DNA of 64,000 nucleotides from the NCBI GenBank assembly GCA_965204295.1, contig OZ241973.1, forward strand, positions 744,001 through 808,000, given 5' to 3'. The stretch comes from JAWKWH01 sp965204295. Its GTDB lineage: Bacteria > Pseudomonadota > Alphaproteobacteria > Rhizobiales > Rhizobiaceae. A program made the translations under genes and the position numbers. A model generated the notes under the pieces. It made no database searches and was not told the origin of the DNA. It worked only from the letters and a program-made list of their open reading frames with translations. Positions 1-8,481 of the stretch are shown here, piece after piece (within the stretch, counting starts at the first letter, position 1; each line of letters starts with the position of its first letter).

Positions 1-272
1 AACGCCATGTGCCCCTCGCGCACCCAATGACGACCAAACGCCTCCGGTTCCATCCGGCTCCAGGCCCCGATGTCGCCACCGGCGCAGAAGGCCTTTCCAT
101 TTCCCGACAGGATGACGACATGAATCCCGTCATCATGCTCGATTTCGCGGCAGCGATCGGCCAGTTCGGCGATCATTGACATATCGAGCGCATTCAGTTT
201 TTCCGGGCGATTGAGCCGCAGGTGCGCAACGCCGCTCCCGACCTGCAATTCGACAAGCGGCGTCTTGCTCAC
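1..272 (-). CDS. Enoyl-CoA hydratase/isomerase, N-terminal part (cut by window edge)
   Basis: About 90 N-terminal residues of a crotonase-fold protein, continuing past the left edge. It starts at GTG 272, whose bases overlap the TGA stop of the CoA-transferase upstream (GTGA overlap), so the two are translationally coupled. The N-terminus shows the family pattern LRLNRPEKLNALD, and AFCAGGDI at about residues 67-74 is the oxyanion-hole region. Family members hydrate or isomerise enoyl-CoA. With a CoA-transferase in the same operon, the pair would activate a carboxylic acid and process its acyl-CoA. The substrate cannot be told from this fragment. Confidence 0.85.
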   Translation of the reverse strand, partial: MSKTPLVELQVGSGVAHLRLNRPEKLNALDMSMIAELADRCREIEHDDGIHVVILSGNGKAFCAGGDIGAWSRMEPEAFGRHWVREGHMA

Positions 273-1840
273 AACGACAAACCCATCGGCCCGGGCCGGA
301 AGAGGCAAGGTTCCATTTCGCGCAAATCGTCGGCTACGGCAAGCGGAGCCGCCGCCCGGTCAAGGACGTCGCGCCGCAGATCGATTCCCGGCGCGATCTC
401 GGTAACGACAAGCCCGTCGGCGGTAAGCCTGATGACGCACCTTTCGGTAATGTATGTCGCTTCCTGCCCTTGCGCCACGGCCCGCCGGCCGGAGAACGAA
501 ACCTGATCGACCTTTGGTACGAACTTGGCGATTTTGCCCTCGCTCTCAATGACGATGCGACCGCTCTCGACGCTCATCCTGGCTCCCGCGTTGAAATTGC
601 CGGAGAATATAATCCGCTTTGCCCGGGTTGTGATATCGACGAATCCGCCGGCTCCCGCGGTGCGGTGCGGCGTCGCGGCCAGTCGGGACACGTTGACCGA
701 TCCCTCCGCATCCACCTCAAGGAACGAGAGCAGCGACGCATCGAACCCTCCCGCCTGGAAATAGGAGAACTGATGTGGCGATGCGACAAAAGCCTCGGCG
801 TTGGCCGAACAGCCGAACTTGAAATCGAGCAGCGGAACCCCGCCAACGGCGCCCTGCTCGATGACCCAGGTCACCGCGCCGTGCCGGCCCTCTTCAAGAA
901 GGATGCGCGGAACGTTGGCCGATACCCCGAACCCTATATTCACGGCCCATCCCCGCCTGAGCTCCCGTGCGACACGCCGCGCGATGATTTTTCCGACACC
1001 GAATTCGGGCACGCTGAAACTGTCCAGAGGTCTTGTCAGTTCGCCGGATATCGCCGGGTCATAGACGGTCGCCGTCGTCTGCAGCATGTCCGGCGCCTCG
1101 ACCACGAAATCGACCAGGATGCCCGGCACATGCACATCGTGAGGGCGTATGGAGCCGGATTGCGCCACCCGGCGCACCTGCGCGATCACCTTGCCGCCGG
1201 TATTGTGCGCCGCCAAAGCCATTTCCAAGGCGCCCAGATATGCGCCCTCGGATTCGAAACTCAGATTGCCGCGCTCATCGCCGGTCGTCGCGCGAATAAT
1301 GGCCACATCGGGTTTTATTGCCGGGAAATAGAGCCACTCCTCGTTTTCGAACGTCCGGCGCCGAACGATAGGTTCGTTTCGCGCCGCATCGTTCATGGCG
1401 CACCCGTCCTGATCGGGATCGACAAAGGTGCCCATGCCGACCTTCGTCAGTACGCCCGGCCGGTGTCCGGCCGCCTCGCGCAGCATGTCGAACACGATCC
1501 CGGAGGGTATATTGTAAGCGGCGACCTCGTTGTTCGCGATCATCCGCCAAATGAGTGGCGGTTCGGCGCTTGACGGCCCGGAGGGATAAGAACCACCGAT
1601 GATGCGCCCGAGGCATCCGGTTTTTGCGATGTGATCAATGCCTTTCGTTCCGAAGAAATCTCCGGCCGCGATCGGGTGAATTGTGGTCAGATCAATCGGA
1701 TGGCCTGTTTCGTCGAAGCGGTTTCCGAGCGCCTGAAGAATGGCGTCCGGGCAACACAGGCCGCTGGAGGAATTGACCGCGACCACCGCGCCATCCGAAA
1801 CGGCCGAGACCGCTTCTTCCGCTGTCACCTGCTTTGTCAC
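269..1840 (-). CDS. Acyl-CoA:acetate CoA-transferase, YdiF/propionate CoA-transferase family
   Basis: A 523-residue class I CoA-transferase with alpha and beta halves fused, the usual length for YdiF-type enzymes. The C-terminal half has VIEQGAVGG at about residue 329; its glutamate matches the family's catalytic Glu that forms the glutamyl-CoA thioester. It moves CoA between short-chain acyl-CoA and a free acid in the cytoplasm. The GTG start at 1840 lies just after AAGGA. The 3' end overlaps the enoyl-CoA hydratase start. A palindrome bound in my model by the TetR regulator lies 33 bases upstream, so this two-gene operon is probably induced with the divergent aldo/keto reductase. Confidence 0.85.
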   Translation of the reverse strand: MTKQVTAEEAVSAVSDGAVVAVNSSSGLCCPDAILQALGNRFDETGHPIDLTTIHPIAAGDFFGTKGIDHIAKTGCLGRIIGGSYPSGPSSAEPPLIWRMIANNEVAAYNIPSGIVFDMLREAAGHRPGVLTKVGMGTFVDPDQDGCAMNDAARNEPIVRRRTFENEEWLYFPAIKPDVAIIRATTGDERGNLSFESEGAYLGALEMALAAHNTGGKVIAQVRRVAQSGSIRPHDVHVPGILVDFVVEAPDMLQTTATVYDPAISGELTRPLDSFSVPEFGVGKIIARRVARELRRGWAVNIGFGVSANVPRILLEEGRHGAVTWVIEQGAVGGVPLLDFKFGCSANAEAFVASPHQFSYFQAGGFDASLLSFLEVDAEGSVNVSRLAATPHRTAGAGGFVDITTRAKRIIFSGNFNAGARMSVESGRIVIESEGKIAKFVPKVDQVSFSGRRAVAQGQEATYITERCVIRLTADGLVVTEIAPGIDLRRDVLDRAAAPLAVADDLREMEPCLFRPGPMGLSL

Positions 1841-1872
1841 ACGCTCAGTCCTTCAACAAAAAGGCACCGTAA

Positions 1873-1888
1873 GTAACTAAATAGTTAT
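1873..1888. promoter_or_regulatory. Putative TetR operator, CoA-transferase promoter
   Basis: GTAACTAAATAGTTAT is an inverted repeat 33 bases upstream of the CoA-transferase start. It shares the GTAACTA half-site with 1972-1987 and 9701-9716. Assignment to the TetR protein at 9800 is inference from the shared motif and neighbourhood. Confidence 0.6.
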
Positions 1889-1971
1889 TATAATATGCCC
1901 CTGTATCCTCTACGAATCAACCGCTTAATCATCGATCGTTCAAATTCCCCGTCCAAAGGGTTTTCTTTCAG

Positions 1972-1987
1972 GTAACTATATGGTTAT
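1972..1987. promoter_or_regulatory. Putative TetR operator, aldo/keto reductase promoter
   Basis: GTAACTATATGGTTAT lies 29 bases upstream of the aldo/keto reductase start and matches the 1873-1888 site at 14 of 16 positions. It occupies the likely promoter/leader, which suits a repressor. Confidence 0.6.
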
Positions 1988-2016
1988 AAAAGGAAAAACA
2001 AAAGACGGACTCTGAT

Positions 2017-2835
2017 ATGAACATCTATTTCGAGAAAACGCACCAACGCGCGTTCGGAACCTTCCCTCTTGGCGGTGATACCGCCCGCAAGGCAATCCTT
2101 GCGGCGGCTGAAGCCGGATACAGGGCTTTTGATACCGCTCAGATGTATCGGAACGAAGCCGAAACCGGCGAAGCGCTGGAGGCGACCGGCGTCGATCGCG
2201 ATGAGTTTTGCATCACCACCAAAGTTCATCCGGACAATTTTGGCGAGAACCTGTTCATGGCTTCGGTGGAGCAAAGCCTCAAAGACCTGCGGGTCGACTA
2301 CGTGGACGTGCTGCTTTTGCACTGGCCGCCAATCGGCGGGGATATCGCGCCATCGCTGCGCTTGCTCCAAAGCGCACTGACGCGCGGGCTTACGCGAAAC
2401 ATCGGTGTTTCAAACTATACGGTCTCCATGATGAAGGAGGCGACATCAATCGTCGACGCGCCGGTCGTCACAAATCAGGTCGAGTTCCATCCCCTGCTCA
2501 ATCAGGACAAGCTGATTGCCGGGGCGAACGAAGCGGGCATTCCGCTGTCATCATACTCCTCCGTCGCTCGTGGCGAAGTCTTCAAACATCTGGAATTTGA
2601 TGAAATCGGAAAACCCTATGGAAAAAGCGCCGCCCAAATTGTGCTGCGCTGGATCATTCAGAAGGGCGTCAGCGTTAATACCATGTCGACGAAGCCCGAA
2701 AACATCGAGGCCAATTTCGACATAATGGACTTCACGCTTTCGCACGTCGACATGCGCCGCATTGAGGAGAAGACAAACACCGGCTATCGCATTGTCGGCA
2801 AGGACCTGGCGCCCTGGGCGCCGGATTGGGATTAG
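2017..2835 (+). CDS. Aldo/keto reductase (AKR5-like, DkgA/B type)
   Basis: A 272-residue TIM-barrel oxidoreductase using NAD(P)H, at typical family length. The catalytic tetrad is visible: Asp and Tyr in AFDTAQMY (about residues 37-44), Lys in ITTKV (about 68-72) and His in LLLHWPP (about 104-110). IGVSN is also present. It would reduce a keto or aldehyde group of a small carbon compound. It is divergent from the CoA-transferase and shares an intergenic region with two TetR-type sites. It ends at a rho-independent terminator. The substrate is unknown; the adjacent GMC oxidoreductase and sugar-type importer suggest a polyol or sugar derivative. Confidence 0.85.
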   Translation: MNIYFEKTHQRAFGTFPLGGDTARKAILAAAEAGYRAFDTAQMYRNEAETGEALEATGVDRDEFCITTKVHPDNFGENLFMASVEQSLKDLRVDYVDVLLLHWPPIGGDIAPSLRLLQSALTRGLTRNIGVSNYTVSMMKEATSIVDAPVVTNQVEFHPLLNQDKLIAGANEAGIPLSSYSSVARGEVFKHLEFDEIGKPYGKSAAQIVLRWIIQKGVSVNTMSTKPENIEANFDIMDFTLSHVDMRRIEEKTNTGYRIVGKDLAPWAPDWD

Positions 2836-2877
2836 AATTTCTCAATCCCTTTTCTCGAAAGCCGCTTCCTCCCGATT

Positions 2878-2907
2878 GACCGCCAGGCTCTGATTGGCGG
2901 TCTTTTT
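2878..2907 (+). terminator. Rho-independent terminator after aldo/keto reductase
   Basis: Stem GACCGCCA (2878-2885) pairs with TGGCGGTC (2895-2902), with a 9-base loop followed by five T. It sits between two convergent genes. Confidence 0.85.
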
Positions 2908-2927
2908 CAACCTACGTCCGACAGGTC

Positions 2928-4529
2928 TTACCGATTGCCGCGGATCATGTCGCTTGCTTTTTCGGCGATCATGATCGTCGGCGCGTTGGTGTTCGATCCG
3001 ATGAGACTGGGCATTATGGAACTGTCGCAAATCCGAATATCCTCCAGACCGCGCACACGCAACTGGGGATCGACCACCGCCATCTCGTCAACGCCCATCT
3101 TGCAGGTGCAGGTCGGGTGATAGGACGTACGCCCGTAGGCGCGCGCGTAATCCTCAAGATCCGTTTGTGTCCGTATGTTTTCGTCAGGAAAACGGAGCTT
3201 TCGTATATGTTTTTGCAGGCTGGGCTGCGAAAATATCTCGCGGCTGATCCTGACGCCTTCCACCGATGTTTTCAGATCATCGGGCTCGGCCAGAAAATTG
3301 GGATCAACGATCGGCAGTTCTTCAGGATTTCCCGATCTGAGGCGCACGGTTCCGCGGCTTCTTGGCCTCAGCGCATAGGAATTGAGCGTAATGCCCGAGG
3401 AGCCTTTCGGCACGCCCGGTACGCCCGCTTCCGCACCCGCTCCGGCCAGAAAATGAAACTGTAGGTCAGGTACGTTGCCGGAGTCATCGGCAAACCAGAA
3501 GGCGCCGCCCTCAACGATATTCGATGTCACGGGCCCGGAATTGAACAGATAGTACTGAGCGCCCGCCCAGACGGCCCAATGCCACTTGTTATATTTGTCT
3601 AGGCTGTAGTGTCCGTTCAACTCGGCTACGATATCGATGCCGAAATGATCGTTGAGATTCTCGCCAACGCCCGGCAGGTCATGCACCACCTCGATCCCGT
3701 GCTGGCGCAGATGGTCGGCCGGGCCGATGCCCGACAGCATCATCAATTTCGGCGTCCCGATCGCGCCACATGTGATGATGATTTCGCCATCGGCCTTCGC
3801 GGTCCTGGTTTGGCCGGCGTGGACGTACTCCACACCGCAGGCGCGATTGCCGTCAAATCGGATTTGCCTGACCAGACATCCGGTTTCGACGGTCAAATTG
3901 GGCCGTGACCGTACGGGGTTGAGATAGCCCACCGCGGCGGAACAGCGTCGCTTGTTCCTGATTGTCGTCTGGTAGACGCCGCATCCTGCCTGCTCGGAAC
4001 CGTTGAAATCCGGCGAATAGGGAATGCCGTACTCCTGGCAGGATTGAACGAATGCGCGGGTCATCGGCTGAGGGTCGGCAATATCGGAGACGCCGAGCGG
4101 TCCGTCGGTGCCGTGCCAGTCCCCCGAGAGGATGGTATTGCCCTCCGAGCGGATGAAATATTGCCGGATTTCGGCAAATGACCAGCCCTCACAACCCTCC
4201 TTCTCGGCCCAACGGTCGTAGTCTGCAGGATTGCCTCGGGTGAACACCTCGGCGTTGATCGAACTGCCGCCGCCAATGATTTTGGCCTGGGCGTAGGGAA
4301 TTTCGCGGCTATCGGCATGTTTCTGCGGTGCAGTGGCCAGGCCCCAGGTGTGCGGACCTTCGGTCATCTTCGCAAAGCCGACCGGCATGTGGATCAGCGG
4401 GTGCCAGTCTCGGCCGCCTGCTTCCAGCAGCAATACGCGAACATCGGGATTCTCACTAAGTCTGTTTGCGAGAACGCAACCTGCGGAACCGCCCCCGACA
4501 ATCACATAATCGTAACCTTTCTCGGCCAT
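2928..4529 (-). CDS. GMC family FAD oxidoreductase (choline dehydrogenase-like)
   Basis: A 533-residue glucose-methanol-choline oxidoreductase. The N-terminal FAD-binding motif is VIVGGGSAGCVLANRLSE (about residues 9-26). The GGGSSINAE segment (about 86-94) is the second GMC signature region, and the C-terminal active site has SYHPTCTCKMG followed by GSNTNAPT, carrying the His and Asn that abstract the alcohol proton. It oxidises a primary alcohol or polyol to an aldehyde with FAD. The ATG at 4529 directly abuts the stop of the broken ADH/ALDH gene upstream, so it is the last gene of the importer operon. It appears intact although its upstream partners are broken. BetA annotation is possible, but no betaine gene context is present. 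Confidence 0.85.
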   Translation of the reverse strand: MAEKGYDYVIVGGGSAGCVLANRLSENPDVRVLLLEAGGRDWHPLIHMPVGFAKMTEGPHTWGLATAPQKHADSREIPYAQAKIIGGGSSINAEVFTRGNPADYDRWAEKEGCEGWSFAEIRQYFIRSEGNTILSGDWHGTDGPLGVSDIADPQPMTRAFVQSCQEYGIPYSPDFNGSEQAGCGVYQTTIRNKRRCSAAVGYLNPVRSRPNLTVETGCLVRQIRFDGNRACGVEYVHAGQTRTAKADGEIIITCGAIGTPKLMMLSGIGPADHLRQHGIEVVHDLPGVGENLNDHFGIDIVAELNGHYSLDKYNKWHWAVWAGAQYYLFNSGPVTSNIVEGGAFWFADDSGNVPDLQFHFLAGAGAEAGVPGVPKGSSGITLNSYALRPRSRGTVRLRSGNPEELPIVDPNFLAEPDDLKTSVEGVRISREIFSQPSLQKHIRKLRFPDENIRTQTDLEDYARAYGRTSYHPTCTCKMGVDEMAVVDPQLRVRGLEDIRICDSSIMPSLIGSNTNAPTIMIAEKASDMIRGNR

Positions 4530-5625
4530 CTAGCTAATCCAATAGGTTCGTTTGCCGATTTCGATATGCACCGATTTTATCTGCGTGTATTCCTCCACTC
4601 CGTAGATACCCGATTCGCGCCCCCAACCGGATTGCTTGAATCCGCCAATCGGCAGTTACGGCCCGCCCGAAAGCGTTGTGTTGACCCAAAACCGGCCCGC
4701 CTGCACCCGCCGGGTTATCGTCAGCGCCTTATCGATATTCCTGGTCCAGACGCTTGCCGCCAATCCGTACTCGGTATCGTTCGCGATTGTTATCGCTTCT
4801 TCGACGGTGTCGAACGGCATGACCGTCAACATGGGTCCAAAAATCTCCTCTCGCGCAATTACCATATCGCCGGTCACGTCGGCAAAGAGCGTCGGTGAAG
4901 TACCGGGTCACAATCCGATTATGGATCAAAAGCGTCAACGCATCACGCATATCCTGTCCCATTCCGGCAACCGAACCCTTGATCGAGTTTTCTCGCAAGA
5001 CCGTTTGGAGCAGGTCGAGCGGCACGCTATCGCCTGGGTCGGTGATTCCGAATGTCGTCACATGTCCGCCCGGACGGATGAGCCTGAATGCCTCCTGGTA
5101 AAGGTCCGGATGTCCTACGCTTTCAATCACCACATCGGCGCCACGACCCGCAGTGTTCTTCCGCACCGTCTCACTCAGAAGACCGGGATTTGTCACCGCA
5201 ATGTCGGCGCCGGCTTCACATGCCATTTCGGCCCTTTCGGGAGACGTCTCGGCGACGATGATCGGTGCTGCGCCAACAAGGCGCGCCATCTGCACATGGA
5301 GGTTGCCAATCGGGCCCGCGCCAATCACGACGACCGATTGCCCAAACGTCATTCTGGACTTGCGCGCCGCACGAACCACGCAGGCAAGCGGTTCGGTAAG
5401 GGCCAGAACCTCAACCGCCGTATCGGATGGCGCAGGAATGATCAAATTCGCCGGCGCACAAACATATTCGGCGATCGCGCCATCGCACGAAATGCCGATT
5501 TGCTGTGCTTTGACACAGTTCAGTATCTCGTTACGCCGACAGTAGTAGCAGATTCCGCAACCGACATTTATGTCGACCATCAATCGTCCCGGCTCAACGA
5601 GCACGGCTGCATGCATCGTCGCCAT
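4530..5625 (-). pseudogene. Zinc alcohol dehydrogenase fused by deletion to an aldehyde dehydrogenase tail
   Basis: Two dehydrogenase genes collapsed into one broken frame. The 5' part (5625 to about 4900) is a threonine/sorbitol-dehydrogenase-like MDR enzyme. Its N-terminus MHAAVLVEPGRL jumps directly to VDINVGCG, so roughly 70 residues are missing, including the catalytic zinc Cys and the GHE motif. The structural zinc cysteines (CGICYYC) and the Rossmann motif VIGAGPIG remain. Near 4900 the frame crosses into an aldehyde dehydrogenase C-terminus, readable in a different frame as PTLFADVTGDM, then EEIFGP and GGFKQSGWGRE. That fragment also has an in-frame TAA at 4656-4658 and lacks the whole catalytic core. 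Neither enzyme can be functional. It lies directly between a permease and the GMC gene. Confidence 0.85.
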
Positions 5626-6570
5626 CTACTTGACCACGCCGCGCAGTTTGCTGCGATCGATCGTCAGCGCAATCGCCGCGATCAATACAATTCCGAACAC
5701 CATCTGCTGCTGGGTTGCATCTATCTCAAGATAAACCATCGCCGTCCGGATCACCATCACGATCATGGTTCCGATTGCCGTGTTCAAAACACCGCCGACG
5801 CCGCCTGTAAGCGGCGTACCGCCGACAAGCACCGCGACGATCGCCAGAAGCAGGAAACCATTGGCCAAATGAGCGTCACCTCCCGACAGTTTCACCGAAA
5901 ACACGAGACCGGCAATTGCGGCAAGTCCTCCGGAAATCGCGAATGCGAGGATCTTGATCCGATCAACGCTGAGACCGGATGCGACGGCTGCCGGTTCACC
6001 CGAGCCGACAGCTTTTAAAGCCCGACCAAAGGTCGTTCGTGTCTGGAGGAACCAAGCAAGACCGAGCAAAACCAGAGCAATGACCGACTCGTGCGGCACG
6101 CCGCCGGTATTGCCGACCATCCAGCCGAAATTGTCGTTTCGCTGCGTCGCATCCATTGAAAGCGCCCGCTGACCGGAAAGATATTTGGCCGTCGACAGCG
6201 CGATGAACCCCATCGCCAGGGTAGAAACGAAGGAAGGCACGTACAATCGGTTCGTCACATAGCCCGATATCGCGCCGAAGACGACGCCGGCCGCGATGCA
6301 GATGAACATCACGCCGATGCCGAACCGGGACAAATAGACGGTGGCGATGACCGTGACCATGTTCGCCAGTTGCTGCGCGGACAGGTCAATACCGCCGATA
6401 TAGATGGCGAACGTCATTCCGAGCGCCATTATGAACAGCGGCACGACGTCATTGATCAGCGACAGCAGCCCGGCCGGATCGAAGAAACTCGGATTGACCA
6501 CCCCAACCGCAAGCGCCAGCGCAAGCAACGTGATCCAGGGAAGATGCGGCCTCAGGCGTTCAAAATCCAT
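5626..6570 (-). CDS. Ribose-type ABC transporter permease (RbsC family)
   Basis: A 314-residue integral membrane protein of the BPD_transp_2 family with many hydrophobic segments. It has the family loop IGGIDLSAQQLANM (about residues 59-72) and GGTPLTGGVGGVLNTAIG near the C-terminus. It would form the channel of a sugar or polyol importer with the ATPase just upstream (10-base gap) and the binding protein at 8482. It looks intact, but its ATPase and sister permease are broken, so the importer is probably inactive unless a paralogue supplies the missing parts. Confidence 0.85.
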   Translation of the reverse strand: MDFERLRPHLPWITLLALALAVGVVNPSFFDPAGLLSLINDVVPLFIMALGMTFAIYIGGIDLSAQQLANMVTVIATVYLSRFGIGVMFICIAAGVVFGAISGYVTNRLYVPSFVSTLAMGFIALSTAKYLSGQRALSMDATQRNDNFGWMVGNTGGVPHESVIALVLLGLAWFLQTRTTFGRALKAVGSGEPAAVASGLSVDRIKILAFAISGGLAAIAGLVFSVKLSGGDAHLANGFLLLAIVAVLVGGTPLTGGVGGVLNTAIGTMIVMVIRTAMVYLEIDATQQQMVFGIVLIAAIALTIDRSKLRGVVK

Positions 6571-6580
6571 GGTCCGACCC

Positions 6581-8085
6581 CTAAATCATGTGGTGGACAA
6601 GGTCATAGAGCGACGGCTTGTGACCAGGAGCGCAATCGAAACGTTTCTGGTATCCACCGTCCTTGACGACGATGATGGTGTGAGACAGACCAATCGCCTC
6701 TTCCAATGTATCGGCGACCAGAACGATCCCGACCCCGGCGTCCGACATCTCGCGCACCATGTCATAAACGTCTTCCCGGGCGCCGATATCGAGGCCGCGA
6801 GTGGGATGGTCCAACAGAATTATGTCCGATCCGCCGGAGCGCCATTTCGCCAACACGACCTTTTGCTGGTTGCCGCCTGAAAGTCCGCCGCAATCCTTCA
6901 TGACATTCGGGGTCTTGATGGCGAGTTTATCGCCCCAGTTTCTCGCAAGCGCTTTTTCTTCGGCGATATTGAGAATGCCAGCGGTGGCGAATTTGCCCAT
7001 CTGGCTGAGTGTCATGTTTTCATAGACATTCATGCCATTGACGATGCCTTCGATCTTTCGTTCGCGCGGCACATAGCCGACACCCCGCCTCACGCCGCCC
7101 TGAGCTGTGAAGCCGGATACCGAAACACCCTTGATTTCGACCTTGCCGGCGGTCGGCGTATCGAGTCCGAAAATTGTTCGCAGGATCGCTTCACGCCCCG
7201 ATCCTTCAGTCCCCACAAGGCAGAGCACCTCTCCCGCATGGAGTTCGAACGATATGTCTCTGTAGCGGCCGCCAACGCTCACCCGGTCAAATTTTGCCAG
7301 CACCCTCCGGGTATCGTAGGAACGCTGCTTCTGCTCGCGATAATATTCCTTGTCAACGTCGCGGCCGACCATCTTGTGCTGGATGGCATCGATCCCAGCT
7401 TTGTCACGAGCAACAACGTCCACGATTTCGCCATCTTTCATCACGTAGATACGGTCGCTGAGTTCCAGAACCTCATCCATACGATGACTGACAAAAATGA
7501 ATGAGGCCCGCTTGGTAAGATCGCGAACCAGCCGGAAAAGAAGTTCAACCTCTTCTCGCGCCAGGATAGACGTCGGCTCATCAAGAAGAATGACCAAATC
7601 ACCATCGACCCGCTCTTCGAGCGTCAGCACTTTTGCGAGTTCAACAAGCTGCCGCTGCGCGAATGACAGTTGGGAGGTGATTACAGCGGGATCGATGTCA
7701 AGCTTGACCTTTTTGAGTTGGCGGCGCGCCGCCTCGGCCATGGCCTTCCAGTCGATGACGCCGAACTTCACGAATTGCTGTTCATAGCCTAGAAAGATGT
7801 TTTCCATCACGGTGAGGTTCGTGATCAGCGACTGCTCTTGGAACACCATGCCGATACCATGATCCATCGCCTGGCGCGGGTTCCGAAAACGGACCGGCGT
7901 ACCATCGATCGCCATGGTTCCACCGTCTGCTTGGTATGCACCGTAGATGACCTTCATCAAGGTGCATTTGCCGCGCCGTTTTCCCCTACCAGTCCAACAA
8001 TCTCGCCGCGGTTCACCTCGAAATCCACGGCTTTCAGCGCATGGACGCCGGGGAAATGCTTGTCGACGTTTTTCAGCTCATACAT
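6581..8085 (-). pseudogene. Ribose-type ABC transporter ATPase (RbsA family), frameshifted in Walker A
   Basis: A two-domain sugar ABC ATPase. The natural start is ATG 8085 (MYELKNVDKHFPGVHALKAV) and the frame runs to VGLVGENGA. At about 7971-7976 one base is missing in the P-loop, so the frame reads into a TGA. The downstream frame resumes with KCTLMKVIYGA and continues unbroken for about 460 residues, with LLDEPTS and a second domain with SGGNQQKVVLAKW and DHPTRGLD. The restored loop would read G-K-C-T in place of the usual G-K-S-T. The lesion removes the start and ATP-binding loop. A sequencing error cannot be excluded, but the neighbouring lesions argue for real decay. Confidence 0.8.
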
Positions 8086-8095
8086 GTCGCCGCCC

Positions 8096-8422
8096 CTACT
8101 TCACTAAACTGACGGATTTGCGGTCGGTCGAGAGCACGACGGCAATGATAACGAGCAGTCCGAGCACGCCGTCCTGAACGTAGTTCGGCAATCCGATCAC
8201 GACCATGCCATTGTTGATTACATTCACGATCAGCACGCCCACCAAAGTGTTCCAGACGCCGCCGATGCCGCCCCAGAGCGCCGTGCCACCGACAACAACG
8301 GCGGTGATGGATATGAACATGAAATTGTTGCCCGTCGCCGTTTCGGCAATTCCGATACGCCCGACCGCCAATAGCGCCCCGACCGCGAAATGTCTGGTCA
8401 GCGCGTTGTGGTTGAATTGCGT
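8096..8422 (-). pseudogene. Ribose-type ABC permease, C-terminal remnant
   Basis: About 108 codons matching the C-terminal third of an RbsC-type permease, with AVVVGGTALWGGIGGVWNTL and a closing hydrophobic helix. The frame is closed upstream by TGA at 8423-8425 and there is no room for the missing 200 or so residues before the binding-protein gene, so the 5' two-thirds were deleted. This would have been the second permease of the importer. Confidence 0.8.
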
Positions 8423-8446
8423 TCAGGTCGAACGCAGATACAAATC

Positions 8447-8475
8447 ATGTGCGGGAGGGTAACCCTCCCGCACAT
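8447..8475 (-). terminator. Strong hairpin after the binding-protein gene
   Basis: A perfect 14-bp inverted repeat (ATGTGCGGGAGGGT / ACCCTCCCGCACAT) with one unpaired base, just downstream of the binding-protein stop at 8482. There is no T-tract, so it may stabilise the upstream mRNA or reduce read-through into the permease rather than terminate fully. Similar hairpins follow two other binding-protein genes in this window. Confidence 0.6.
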
Positions 8476-8481
8476 ATGACA

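Noticed and set aside
470..1573. Long plus-strand open frame opposite the CoA-transferase
   Set aside because: It is the antisense shadow of a well-supported CoA-transferase, with no recognisable domain.
4636..6018. A 460-codon plus-strand frame across the ADH/ALDH pseudogene and permease
   Set aside because: Low-complexity, rich in Arg/His/Asp, as expected for an antisense shadow; it crosses two unrelated genes on the other strand.
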